NCBI GenBank assembly: GCA_046331705.1
Contig: JAXLQJ010000002.1
Location: 1-64,000, forward strand
Reading direction: 5' to 3'
DNA length: 64,000 nucleotides
Source of the DNA: JADJOY01 sp046331705 [NCBI: bacterium]
Lineage (GTDB): Bacteria; JADJOY01
A program made the translations under genes and the position numbers. The notes below the pieces were generated by a model. That model was not told the origin of the DNA, did no database searches, and worked only from the letters and a program-made list of their open reading frames with translations. Within the stretch, counting starts at the first letter, position 1, and each line of letters starts with the position of its first letter. Positions 45,863 to 54,767 of this stretch are shown one piece after another.

Positions 45863-46876
45863 CTATCGAAGCTCGCCGCGCGCTGCCCATCCGGCGAGCT
45901 CGGCCATGCCCTCGTCGAGGCCGATGCGCGGCTCGTAGCCGAGCCACGAGCGCGCCCGCTCGATCGAGTACGGATGGGGGCGCGTGACGAAGCGAATGGC
46001 CTCGGGCTCGGCGATCGGCTTGCGCCCCAGCGCCTTGGCGGTGCGCGCCATCGCGGCGAAGGCGAGCCTGGCGGCCGGCGCCGGCAACGACGGAAACCGG
46101 CTGCGTCCGACCAGCTTGCCGAGGCGCGTGAAGTACTCGCGAAAGGTGGTCTCCGCGCCGTCGGTCAAGGTGAACGCCTGGCCGGTGGCCTCGCGTTCCA
46201 GCGCCAGGAAGATGCCGTCGATCAGGTTGTCGACGTGCACGTGGTTCATGATGCCGCGCCCGCCGTCGATCAGCAGGAAGAGCCCCCGCCGCATCAGCTC
46301 GAGCGGCCGCACCACCCACGGCACCGAGCCGGGGCCGTAGACATCGCCGGGACGGATGAGGATGGTCTCGAACTCGCCGGCGCGATGCAGCGCGCGCAGC
46401 GCGTCCTCGCTCTCGATCTTGGTCTGGCAATACGGGTTCCCTTCGCCGCGCAGCGGCCCGTCCTCGCTCACGTAGCGCGGATAGTCGAAGCCGTAGACCA
46501 TCACCGACGAGAGATGCACGAAACGGGACACGCCGTGATCGCGGGCGACGCTCGCGACGTGACGGGTGCCCTCCACGTTGACGCGGCGGAAGCGCGTCCA
46601 ATCGCCGCCCTCGTCGACGATCGCCGCGGTGTGGAAGACCACCGCGGCGCTGGTGCAAAGGGCCCGTACCGCGGCCGGCTCGTTCACGTCGCCGACCACG
46701 GTCTCGAACCCGGCCTGCTGGACACGTCGCGCGGCATCCGCGTCGAGCTCCAGCCCGCGCACGCGAAAGCCGCGTTCGCGAGCGCGCTCGGCCATGCGCC
46801 TGCCGATGAAGCCGCCGATCCCCGTGATCGCCATCAGCCGCGAGGCGCCGCTCACCCGTCGCCTGCTCGTGCTCAT
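45863..46876 (-). CDS. NAD-dependent epimerase/dehydratase or 3-beta-HSD-like SDR
   Basis: 337 aa from ATG 46876. Extended SDR: Rossmann motif TGIGGFIGRRMA (~18), the active-site YCQTK (YxxxK) and an upstream SSVMVYG Ser. The GDVYGPG segment and late substrate domain match the sterol-dehydrogenase/isomerase-like extended SDRs. The substrate cannot be told. Its ATG overlaps the stop of the FMN reductase gene upstream (ATGA). Confidence 0.88.
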   Translation of the reverse strand: MSTSRRRVSGASRLMAITGIGGFIGRRMAERARERGFRVRGLELDADAARRVQQAGFETVVGDVNEPAAVRALCTSAAVVFHTAAIVDEGGDWTRFRRVNVEGTRHVASVARDHGVSRFVHLSSVMVYGFDYPRYVSEDGPLRGEGNPYCQTKIESEDALRALHRAGEFETILIRPGDVYGPGSVPWVVRPLELMRRGLFLLIDGGRGIMNHVHVDNLIDGIFLALEREATGQAFTLTDGAETTFREYFTRLGKLVGRSRFPSLPAPAARLAFAAMARTAKALGRKPIAEPEAIRFVTRPHPYSIERARSWLGYEPRIGLDEGMAELAGWAARGELR

Positions 46877-47421
46877 CGGAGCCGCTCCACCAGCGCCGTC
46901 ATCAGCGCCACGAGCTGGTCGTGGGTCTTTCGGTCCACCAGCGAGCCGTCGGCCCGGAACGCCTCGCCGGCGCGCGAAAGATTGAGCTCGCGCGGCAAGA
47001 GATAGGCGCCCAGGCACGTGAGCGTGGGGCGAAGCGCGGCGAGACCGCGCATGCCGCCGAATCCTCCCGGCGAAGCGCTGGTGAGCGCCGCCCATTTGCC
47101 CTGGAACGGGTTCGATCCGCCGCGCGAGGCCCAATCGATGGCGTTCTTGAGCGCTCCGGGAACGCCGTGGTTGTACTCGGGCGTCGACACGAAGAGCCCG
47201 CTCGCGCCCGCGATCCGGTCCTTGAGCACGAGCGCGCCGGCCGGCATGCCGGCGCTCTCGATGTCGCCGTCGTAGACCGGCAGCGCCAGCTCCTTGAGGT
47301 CGACGACGTCGACCTCGGCGCCCGCCTCGCGCAGCGCCGCCGCGCCCAGCGCCACCAGCTTCCGGTTGAAGGAGTCCCGGCGCAGGCTGCCGGGAATCGC
47401 CACGATGCGAGGAGTGGTCAC
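46873..47421 (-). CDS. NADPH-dependent FMN reductase
   Basis: 182 aa flavodoxin-fold protein. The phosphate loop is PGSLRRDSFNRKL (~10) and FMN-binding follows with TPEYNHGVPGALKNAIDWASR (~80-100), the standard NAD(P)H:FMN oxidoreductase signature. It probably reduces free flavin or quinones in the cytosol. It is the first gene of a two-gene unit with the SDR, overlapping it by 4 bp. Confidence 0.92.
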   Translation of the reverse strand: MTTPRIVAIPGSLRRDSFNRKLVALGAAALREAGAEVDVVDLKELALPVYDGDIESAGMPAGALVLKDRIAGASGLFVSTPEYNHGVPGALKNAIDWASRGGSNPFQGKWAALTSASPGGFGGMRGLAALRPTLTCLGAYLLPRELNLSRAGEAFRADGSLVDRKTHDQLVALMTALVERLR

Positions 47422-47524
47422 GGACGAGCTCCGAGTGGGACGAAGGGCGGACCGGGGCTGCGCTCGAAAGGCGCTACGTTATCGCTCCGGATCGAAGCGA
47501 ACCGAAGTACCCGGAAACGCGACC

Positions 47525-48505
47525 ATGGCGAGCGCCCCCTCGATCGTCTTCCTCGACTCCGCGACGCTCGGCGAGCCAACGGGCTCGCTGGCGGTCCTCG
47601 CGGAGTGTCACCCGTGCAAGTTCCACGGCGTCACGGCGCCGGACGAGGTGGCGAGCCGGATCGCCGGCCACTCGATCGTGGTGACCAACAAGGTGCGGCT
47701 CGACGCCGAGGTCCTGACCTCCGCCGCGGCCGCCTCGCTGCGGCTGGTGGCGGTGGCCGCCACCGGCGTCGACATCGTGGACCTCGCCGCGGCCCGCGAG
47801 CGCGCGATCGCGGTCGCCAACGTGGTCGGCTACTCGACGGCGTCCGTGGCCGAGCACACGATGGCGCTGATCTTCGAGCTCGCGGCGCGCGTGGGGCGCT
47901 TCGACCACGCCGTGCGCGACGGCGCGTGGGAACGAAGCCCGATCTTCACGGTGTTCGGCTGGCCGCGGGTCGAGCTGGCCGGCAAGACGCTCGGCATCGT
48001 CGGCCTGGGCGCCATCGGGCAGGCGGTGGCGAGGATCGCCACCGCCATGGGCATGGAGGTGCTGGTGGCCGCGCGCCCCGGAACCGTCGAGCCGCCCCCG
48101 CTGGGCCGAGTGCCCATCGACGAGCTCTTCACGCGCGCCGACATCCTCTCGCTCCACTGCCCGCTCACCCCCGCCACTCGCGAGCTCGTGAACGGCGCGA
48201 GCCTGGCGCGCATGAAACGTCGGGCATGGCTCGTCAACACCGCGCGCGGCGGGCTCGTCGACGAAGCGGCGTTGATCGCCGCGCTGCGCGCAGGAACGCT
48301 CGCAGGCGCCGCGCTGGACGTGATCTCGCGCGAGCCGCCGCCGCCCGATCACCCAGTGCTGCTCGCGGCGCGCGAGCTGCCCCAGCTGGTGGTGACCCCG
48401 CACGTCGCCTGGACCACTGGCGAGGCCCGCCGTCGCCTGGTCGACGAGATCGCCGACAACATCCACGCCTTCCTGCGCGGCCAAGCGCGCAACCGCGTCG
48501 CATAG
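47525..48505 (+). CDS. D-2-hydroxyacid dehydrogenase (NAD-dependent)
   Basis: 326 aa from ATG 47525. The NAD-binding GLGAIGQAVA (~residue 160) lies within a standard two-domain D-2-hydroxyacid dehydrogenase; the catalytic Arg is in NTARGGLVDE, the Glu in the later DVISREPPP, and the His in TPHVAW. It reduces a 2-keto acid to the D-hydroxy acid or the reverse; hydroxypyruvate or glyoxylate are common substrates for this branch. It is divergent from the FMN reductase gene. Confidence 0.93.
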   Translation: MASAPSIVFLDSATLGEPTGSLAVLAECHPCKFHGVTAPDEVASRIAGHSIVVTNKVRLDAEVLTSAAAASLRLVAVAATGVDIVDLAAARERAIAVANVVGYSTASVAEHTMALIFELAARVGRFDHAVRDGAWERSPIFTVFGWPRVELAGKTLGIVGLGAIGQAVARIATAMGMEVLVAARPGTVEPPPLGRVPIDELFTRADILSLHCPLTPATRELVNGASLARMKRRAWLVNTARGGLVDEAALIAALRAGTLAGAALDVISREPPPPDHPVLLAARELPQLVVTPHVAWTTGEARRRLVDEIADNIHAFLRGQARNRVA

Positions 48506-48555
48506 CCGCGGGGGCCGCGGATCGAGCTTCGATTCCGGGCGCGGGGTGCGACGGC

Positions 48556-48918
48556 TCACCGCTTGGTGAGCAGCAATCGCGCGGCGACGAGCATCAGGAA
48601 GACGCCGAAGGCGCGGCGCAGCACCAGGTCGTCGAGCTTCCCGGCGAGCTTCGCGCCCAGGAACACGCCCACCAGGATCCCGCCAGCCAGCAGCGCGGCG
48701 AACGCCAGGTTCACCTGACCGCGCTTGTGGTACTCGAGCACGCCCAGGATGCCGACCGGCAGAAGCAACGCGGCCAGCGAGGTGCCGTTGGCGGTGTGCT
48801 GATCGATCCTCGCGATCAACACCATGGCGGGGATCATCACCACCGCCCCGCCGACGCCGAAGAGCCCCGACACGATCCCACCCGCCAACCCGATCAGCGC
48901 CATCTGCAGGTAGAGCAT
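48556..48918 (-). CDS. TauE/SafE-like sulfite exporter, half-length
   Basis: 120 aa from ATG 48918. Opens LIGLAGGIVSGLFGVGGAVVMIPAM, the repeat signature of TauE/SafE transporters, and continues with GTSLAALLLPVGILGVLEYHKRGQVN. Usual members have ~250 aa with two such repeats; here only one repeat of ~4 TM helices is present and the stop is clean. It may work as a homodimer. The frame extension upstream to 48990 lacks family similarity and is not used. Confidence 0.85.
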   Translation of the reverse strand: MLYLQMALIGLAGGIVSGLFGVGGAVVMIPAMVLIARIDQHTANGTSLAALLLPVGILGVLEYHKRGQVNLAFAALLAGGILVGVFLGAKLAGKLDDLVLRRAFGVFLMLVAARLLLTKR

Positions 48919-49116
48919 TCGCTTTCTCCATCCCCTCCCGCGGGCGTTGCCCGCGTGACCCCCGCAGCGTACGCGACGAACCGCGATCACCGCTGGTGGC
49001 GCGGCGCAACGCCGCCGACTCGACGCCGGTCCGAGCGCGATCGCTCGGCGCGCGGCCGTGCGCCGAGCGGCGGCCGGTGATCGCGGTGCGCCGCCTCGCC
49101 GGCGTCTCGCCGGCGC

Positions 49117-49362
49117 TCAGCCTTCCTTCTTCTTGAGCGTCGCGTCGTTCTCGCGAATGAACGAGCGGATGTCGTCGGCCATGTCGAGCAGCTTCTCCCA
49201 CTGCTCGCGATAGAGCGTCACGGGAAATCGCCCGAGGCCGTACACCGAGAGCGCCCCCTTCTCGCTCACCTTGAGCGAGAGGCCCTTCTGGCTGCGGCGC
49301 TTCAACGCGTCGTTCTCGGCACGCAGGCGGTCCAGCTCGGCTTGCATCTCTTGATCGGACAT
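49117..49362 (-). CDS. Small coiled-coil protein, unknown function
   Basis: 81 aa. An N-terminal coiled coil (QAELDRLRAENDALKRRS, ~6-24) is followed by a compact beta-stranded segment SLKVSEKGALSVYGLGRFPVTLYREQWEKLLDMADDI. The second half looks strongly constrained, with aromatic and Gly residues placed as in a folded domain. I recall similar short proteins in related genomes but cannot name the family. It is divergent from the GH31 gene across only 38 bp. Confidence 0.75.
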   Translation of the reverse strand: MSDQEMQAELDRLRAENDALKRRSQKGLSLKVSEKGALSVYGLGRFPVTLYREQWEKLLDMADDIRSFIRENDATLKKKEG

Positions 49363-49400
49363 GGCTCCCCCCGAAACGAGTTGTGATAGAGGAGCCTTCC

Positions 49401-51959
49401 ATGAGATCGGCGCGAGCGGAAAGACCTCGCGCGCGGCGAGCGCTGCTCGGCGCCGCGATCGGGTGGTGGCTCGCGCTCGCCCTGGGCTGTGACGGCGAGA
49501 ACGGCGCGGGGCTCGCGCGCGGCGGCGTCGCGGTCGGCGACGATACCGCGCGCGTCCGCTTCGAAGCGACGTCGGCGACGCTCACGCTCGCTCGCGGCAA
49601 CGACGTGCTCCTCGAGCTGCCCCGCGATGCGCTCGCGCTGGGCGCCGTCGATCGGATCGACGATCAGCTCAACTACGATCCCTACTGGCTCGGCAATCCG
49701 CTCTACCAGCCCGCGGGCCTGACCTGGCTCACGCCCACCTCGGCGTCGCTGAGCGATGCGTCCCCGTCGGCCTTCACCGTCGCGCTGGGGTACGAACGGG
49801 GTGCCAGCGCCACGCTGCACGTGGAAGCGCGCGCGCCGGGGCGCTTCGAAGCCCGCTTCACACCGAGCGCGAGCGGTCCGCCGATCGCGTTCCTGCGGAT
49901 CGCGTCGCGGGTGGATTCGACCGAAGGCTTCTACGGCTTGGGCGAGCATTTCGACACCGTCGACCAGCGCGGCCAGGTGCGCGCCATGCAGCTCGAGGGG
50001 AGCCTCGCGCTCGAGAGCTTCTACAACGAGGTCCACGTGCCGGTGCCGTTCGTGATCGGCACCCGCGGCTGGGGCCTCTTCGTCGAGAACCGCCATCCCG
50101 GGCTCTTCGACGTCGCCGCCGCGGCGTCGGATCGCGTCACGGCCACGTTCGGGACCGGTGCCGCATCGAGCGCCGGGCTCACGTTCCATCTCTTCGCCGC
50201 CGAACGGCCGCTCGACGTCACCAAGCGCTATTACGACGTGACCGGCTATCCGCGGCTGCCGGCGCCGTGGGCGCTCGGGCCGTGGCTCTGGCGCGACGAG
50301 AATCGCGACCAGGCGGAGGTGGAGCGCGACGCCGAGCGCATCCGCGACCTCGACCTGGCCCACTCGGCGATCTGGATCGACCGCCCCTACGCCACCGGGG
50401 TCAACACCTTCGACTTCAACGCGCCCCAGTTCCCGGACCCGGCGGCGATGATCGCCCGCCTTCACGCGCTGGGCTTCCGCACCGCGCTCTGGCACACGCC
50501 GTACCTCGACGAATCCGACCCCGCGACGAGCGAGCTACGCGATCTCGCGACGCGCAACCGCTACTACCCGCCGCGCAGCGGGCTGCTCTTCAATGGCTGG
50601 GGGCGGCCGATCGATCTGACCAATCCGCAAGCCTTCGCGTGGTGGCAGAGCCTCATCCGCCGCTACACCAGCGCGGGCGTCGAAGGCTTCAAGCTCGACT
50701 ACGGCGAGGACGTGGTTCCCGGCGCGCTGGGCATCCGCGACAAGTGGAACTTCGCCGACGGGAGCGACGAGCGCACCATGCACGCGGCCTTCCAGCTCTT
50801 CTACCACCGCGTTTACGCCGAGACGCTGCCCGAGAGCGGAGGATTCCTGCTCTGCCGTCACGCGACCTACGGCGACCAGGTGAACGCGAGCGTGATCTGG
50901 CCCGGCGACCTGGATGCGACGTTCGCGCGCGCCGGCGATGCGGCGCGCGACCGCGACGGCGAGCGTTACAGCTCGGTGGGCGGCTTGCCCGCGTCGATGA
51001 TCGCCGGGCTCACGCTCGGCCCCTCGGGGTTCCCGTTTTACGGCTCGGATACCGGCGGTTATCGCCACTCGCCACCCGACAAGGAAGTCTTCGTGCGGTG
51101 GTTCGAGCAGACCTCGCTCTCGAGCGTGATGCAGATCGGCACCAGCACCAACGACGTCGCCTGGGAGCCCACCGCCGAGAACGGCTTCGACGCCGAGGTC
51201 CTCGACCTCTACCGCCTCTACACCCGGCTGCACCTGCGGCTCTTCCCCTACGAATGGACGCTGGCGCGGCGCATCGCCGTGGACGGACGCCCGATCCAAC
51301 GCCCGGTCGGCCTCGCCTACCCGGAGCTCGGCGAGCATCCCTGGGACGAGTACCTGTTCGGCGACGATCTGCTGGTGGCGCCCGTCGTCGCGCGCGGCGC
51401 CCGCCAGCGCTCGGTGCTGCTGCCGCCCGGCACCTGGCTCGACTGGTGGACGAGCGCACCCACCCACGGCGTCGCTCGCATCGAGGTGGAGGCACCGCTC
51501 GATCGCTTGCCGCTCTGGATCCGCGCAGGCGCGATCGTGCCGCTGCTTAGGCCCACCATCGACACCCTCGCGCCCACCACCGATCCCACCCGTGTCGACT
51601 CCTACGCGACCACCCCCGGCGTGCTGTATCCCCGCGTGGCGCCGCCCGCCGAGCCAGGGGAGTCCGGCGAGATCGTGCTCTTCGACTCCACGCGGCTCGC
51701 CCAATCGCTCACGGCGGAAGCCTTGAGGCTCGACTACGCGCCTGGCGACGAGCTCGCGAACGGCGTCGTGTTCGAGGTGCTCGGCGTCGCGGCGCGGGTC
51801 ACGAGCGTCAGCGCCGACCAAGTCGCGCTGCCCGAGCGAGCGAGCCTCGCGGAGCTCGAGGCCGCAGGTTCGGGCTACGTTGCAGACGCGGAGGCCTCGG
51901 GCTCGACGTGGATCGCCGTGCCGGCCGGCGCCCACGCGATCGAGGTTCGCTTGCGCTGA
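49401..51959 (+). CDS. GH31 glycoside hydrolase lipoprotein
   Basis: 852 aa from ATG 49401 after AGGAG. Lipoprotein signal ending LALGC (Cys30). Standard GH31 layout: N-terminal beta-sandwich, (beta/alpha)8 barrel with nucleophile Asp433 in FKLDYGED and acid/base Asp503 in IWPGDL, then two C-terminal beta domains (FGDDLLVAPVV, WTSxxxHxG-like). It hydrolyses an alpha-linked glucoside or xyloside in the periplasm or at the surface; YicI-, sulfoquinovosidase- and alpha-xylosidase-type are all possible. It could supply sugars released by the GH-A enzyme at 16-18 kb, though they are far apart. Confidence 0.92.
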   Translation: MRSARAERPRARRALLGAAIGWWLALALGCDGENGAGLARGGVAVGDDTARVRFEATSATLTLARGNDVLLELPRDALALGAVDRIDDQLNYDPYWLGNPLYQPAGLTWLTPTSASLSDASPSAFTVALGYERGASATLHVEARAPGRFEARFTPSASGPPIAFLRIASRVDSTEGFYGLGEHFDTVDQRGQVRAMQLEGSLALESFYNEVHVPVPFVIGTRGWGLFVENRHPGLFDVAAAASDRVTATFGTGAASSAGLTFHLFAAERPLDVTKRYYDVTGYPRLPAPWALGPWLWRDENRDQAEVERDAERIRDLDLAHSAIWIDRPYATGVNTFDFNAPQFPDPAAMIARLHALGFRTALWHTPYLDESDPATSELRDLATRNRYYPPRSGLLFNGWGRPIDLTNPQAFAWWQSLIRRYTSAGVEGFKLDYGEDVVPGALGIRDKWNFADGSDERTMHAAFQLFYHRVYAETLPESGGFLLCRHATYGDQVNASVIWPGDLDATFARAGDAARDRDGERYSSVGGLPASMIAGLTLGPSGFPFYGSDTGGYRHSPPDKEVFVRWFEQTSLSSVMQIGTSTNDVAWEPTAENGFDAEVLDLYRLYTRLHLRLFPYEWTLARRIAVDGRPIQRPVGLAYPELGEHPWDEYLFGDDLLVAPVVARGARQRSVLLPPGTWLDWWTSAPTHGVARIEVEAPLDRLPLWIRAGAIVPLLRPTIDTLAPTTDPTRVDSYATTPGVLYPRVAPPAEPGESGEIVLFDSTRLAQSLTAEALRLDYAPGDELANGVVFEVLGVAARVTSVSADQVALPERASLAELEAAGSGYVADAEASGSTWIAVPAGAHAIEVRLR

Positions 51960-52035
51960 CCGCGTGGCGCGGCGCGAAAAAGAGCTTCTCGAGGGCTCCT
52001 CTCCCACACGCGCCGCGTGGTAGCGTCCCGCCACC

Positions 52036-52989
52036 ATGAAAAGAACCCATACGACGCTCGTTTCTGCGATGAGCCTGCACCTCGTCGCGCTGCTGCTCCT
52101 TCTCACCTGGCTGCCCGCGGCGCGAGCCCAAGCGCCCGATGCGGGCGATCCGCAGGGCGAGCAAGCCGAGCAAGGCGACGCAGGCGAATCGGTCTTCTCC
52201 AAGGCCGTCCTCGGCCCCAAGCAGGTGGACCTCGGCCACGATCTCGTGATCGATCTGCCCGAGGGCTACGCGCTCTTCGAGCAACCGACGGCCGGCGAGC
52301 TGATGGAGCGGATGGGCAACCCGAGCCGCGACGGCCTGGTGGCGCTGGTGACCAAGCGCGAATCCGAGTGGCTGGTCACCGTGACCTACGACGACGAGGG
52401 ATACGTCAAGGACGACGACGCCGCGAAGCTCGACGCCGCAGAGCTGCTCGACTCGATCCGCCAGGGCACCGAAGCCGCCAACCGCCAGCGCCAGAAGCGC
52501 GGCATCCCCGCGGTGGAAGTCGTGGGTTGGGACGAGCCGCCCGCGTATCACGCCGACGTGCACCACCTCGTGTGGGCCGTTCACGGGCGCTCCGAGGGCC
52601 ACGAGATCGTGAACTTCAACACCCGCGTCCTCGGGCGCCGCGGTGTCGCCTCGCTCAACCTGATCGACGATCCCTCGAACCTGACCAACTCGAAGCCCGA
52701 GGCGGCGACGCTGCTGGCCGCGACCACCTTCAAGGTCGGGTCGCGCTACCAGGACTTCCAGGCGAACAACGACAAGGTGGCCGAGTACGGGCTCGCGGCG
52801 CTCATCGCCGGCGGCGCCGGTGCCGCCGCGCTCAAGGTCGCCAAGGTGGGCTTGCTGGCGAAATTCGGCGGCAAGCTCATCGCGCTCTTGATCGCGTTCA
52901 AGAAGGTCGTGATCGTGGCCGCGCTGGGCGTGGTGGGCTTCCTTCAGAAGCTCCTCGGCGGCGGCAAGAAGAAGGCGCCGACGACGTAA
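52036..52989 (+). CDS. DUF2167 family membrane-anchored protein
   Basis: 317 aa. A signal peptide (ending AARAQA) is followed by a charged linker, the DUF2167 core (~50-235: ...VDLGHDLVIDLPEGYALFE…GNPSRDGLVALV…WLVTVTYDDEGYVKDDDA…RVLGRRGVASLNLI) and a C-terminal hydrophobic region (~248-305) after DKVAEYGLAALIAGGAGA that anchors it. DUF2167 proteins are conserved in many Proteobacteria; their role is not established. The gene is complete. Confidence 0.88.
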   Translation: MKRTHTTLVSAMSLHLVALLLLLTWLPAARAQAPDAGDPQGEQAEQGDAGESVFSKAVLGPKQVDLGHDLVIDLPEGYALFEQPTAGELMERMGNPSRDGLVALVTKRESEWLVTVTYDDEGYVKDDDAAKLDAAELLDSIRQGTEAANRQRQKRGIPAVEVVGWDEPPAYHADVHHLVWAVHGRSEGHEIVNFNTRVLGRRGVASLNLIDDPSNLTNSKPEAATLLAATTFKVGSRYQDFQANNDKVAEYGLAALIAGGAGAAALKVAKVGLLAKFGGKLIALLIAFKKVVIVAALGVVGFLQKLLGGGKKKAPTT

Positions 52990-53020
52990 CGAGCAGCACG
53001 AGCCAAGCTGCTGCTTGCGA

Positions 53021-54628
53021 ATGCCCATCGGACCGCAAGCAGCTCGAGGCTCGACCTCCGCGTCGGCCGGGTTCGCCACGTCGCCCTGGCGGCGACGGTG
53101 CGTGGCGTTCGCGTTCGTCGCGCTCGCGACGCTCACGATCGTGGAGGTCTCGCTGCGCGCGGCGGGGTTCGCCTATCGCGTTCACCAGAACCGCGCGTTC
53201 GGCCTCTCCCCCGCCGACGAGAACGCCGTCCGCATCGTCTGTCTCGGTGAATCGACCACCGCCAACGGCGGGCGAGACTCGTATCCGAGCCAGCTCGAGC
53301 GGGTGCTGAACGAGCGCGGCGGCGGGCGCCGATTCCGGGTGTTCAACGAAGGGCTGCCGGGACGCGACACCGCGACCATCGCCTCGCGGCTCCTCCTCAA
53401 CCTCGAACGCTACCGCCCGCAGGCGGTGGTGACGATGATGGGCATCAACGACCGGCCCGGGATGCCGATCTTCGATCCGTCGCACGCGCCCGACGAGAGC
53501 GCCGGGCGCCGCGTGCGCTCGCTGCGCGTGGTGAGCCTGGCGCGCGTGGTCGCGAGCCGCGTGCGCACCCTGGCGTCGCGGCCCACGCCGGTGACAGCCG
53601 AGGCGGCGAGGTCGACGACGGCGGGGTCGAGCGAGCCCGACCCGCAGGAGCTGAATCGGCGCGCGCTCGGCGGCGAGCTCGGCGACGGGCCCGACCCGAC
53701 GGCCTCCGACGATCCCCGGGAGCTCGCCGCGGCGGCGTACCGGGTGCTCAACCGCGGCGAGCCCGAGCGGGCCGAGACGCTGCTCCGGCGCGCGGTGTCG
53801 CTGGCCCCGGGCGACGCTCGCGCCCAGTTCCGCCTCGGCGAGCTGCTCTGCGGGCTCGAGCGATTCGACGAAGGGGGCGCGACCCTGGAACGAGCGCGGG
53901 CGCTCGACCCCGGCGACGCCGAGATCGGCTTCTCGCTCGCGAACTGCTACCGCGAGGGCCGCCGCTACGACCGCGCCGAGCCGGTCTACCGCGCGACCAT
54001 CGCGCTCGCCCCAAGCGATCCGTGGCCACGCATCGATCTCGCGATCGCCTATACCGAGCAGCACCGCTTCGCCGAATGCGAGACGACCCTCGAGGAGGCG
54101 ATCGCGGCCAGCCCCACGACGGATGAAGCGTACCTGCGCCTCGCCGACTGCCACTGGGCCGAGGCCGAGTACCGAGAGGCCATCGGGGCGATGGATCGCC
54201 TGATCGCCGTGAATCCGCGCAACGACCGCGCCTACGGCCAGGCGGCTCGCTCGTATCAGGCGCTCGGCGACGCGGCGACCGCCGCGCGCTACCTCGCGCG
54301 CGCCAATCAAGCGCGGCTCGCGAGCATCCTGCCCGCGACGGTGGCCAACTACCGCTGGATCGCGCGCACGCTCCACGAGCGCGGCGTGCGGCACGTCGCG
54401 GTCCAGTATCCGGCTCGGCCGCGGGACCTGCTGGAAGCGGTGCTCGGCGACGCGCCGGACGTGGCGGTGGTGGACGACGAGGCGATCTTCAAGGATGCGA
54501 TCGACCGCTTCGGTTACGACGCGATCTTCGAGAACCGCTTCGCCGGCGACTTCGGTCACGGCACCGCGCGCGGCAACCGCATCCTCGCCGAGAACGTCGC
54601 CGCGACGATCCTCGCGATGTTCCCGTGA
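53021..54628 (+). CDS. SGNH/GDSL-type hydrolase with an internal TPR insertion
   Basis: 535 aa from ATG 53021 (TTG 53015 is an earlier option). An N-terminal TM anchor (~28-45). SGNH block I is LGESTT (Ser78), block II FNEGLPGRD, block III GIND (Asn143) and block V DFGH (Asp510, His513), so all four catalytic residues are present. Between blocks III and V lie ~6 tetratricopeptide repeats (~235-430: AEPERAETLLRRAVSLAPGDA-like). The TPR array thus sits inside the hydrolase fold and may dock its polymer or protein substrate. It probably deacetylates or de-esterifies a surface carbohydrate. Confidence 0.85.
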   Translation: MPIGPQAARGSTSASAGFATSPWRRRCVAFAFVALATLTIVEVSLRAAGFAYRVHQNRAFGLSPADENAVRIVCLGESTTANGGRDSYPSQLERVLNERGGGRRFRVFNEGLPGRDTATIASRLLLNLERYRPQAVVTMMGINDRPGMPIFDPSHAPDESAGRRVRSLRVVSLARVVASRVRTLASRPTPVTAEAARSTTAGSSEPDPQELNRRALGGELGDGPDPTASDDPRELAAAAYRVLNRGEPERAETLLRRAVSLAPGDARAQFRLGELLCGLERFDEGGATLERARALDPGDAEIGFSLANCYREGRRYDRAEPVYRATIALAPSDPWPRIDLAIAYTEQHRFAECETTLEEAIAASPTTDEAYLRLADCHWAEAEYREAIGAMDRLIAVNPRNDRAYGQAARSYQALGDAATAARYLARANQARLASILPATVANYRWIARTLHERGVRHVAVQYPARPRDLLEAVLGDAPDVAVVDDEAIFKDAIDRFGYDAIFENRFAGDFGHGTARGNRILAENVAATILAMFP

Positions 54629-54767
54629 GCGCGCCCGGCGCGATGCCCGGCGAGCTCGCGGGACGCGCCGAAAGGGCCGAAAGGAGCGAAGGCGTCGCGA
54701 GGAACCGCGACGCCTCCGATCCTGCGAGCGCGAGCGCCGGGCCCGCCGCGACCTCGGCGGCCCGGGA

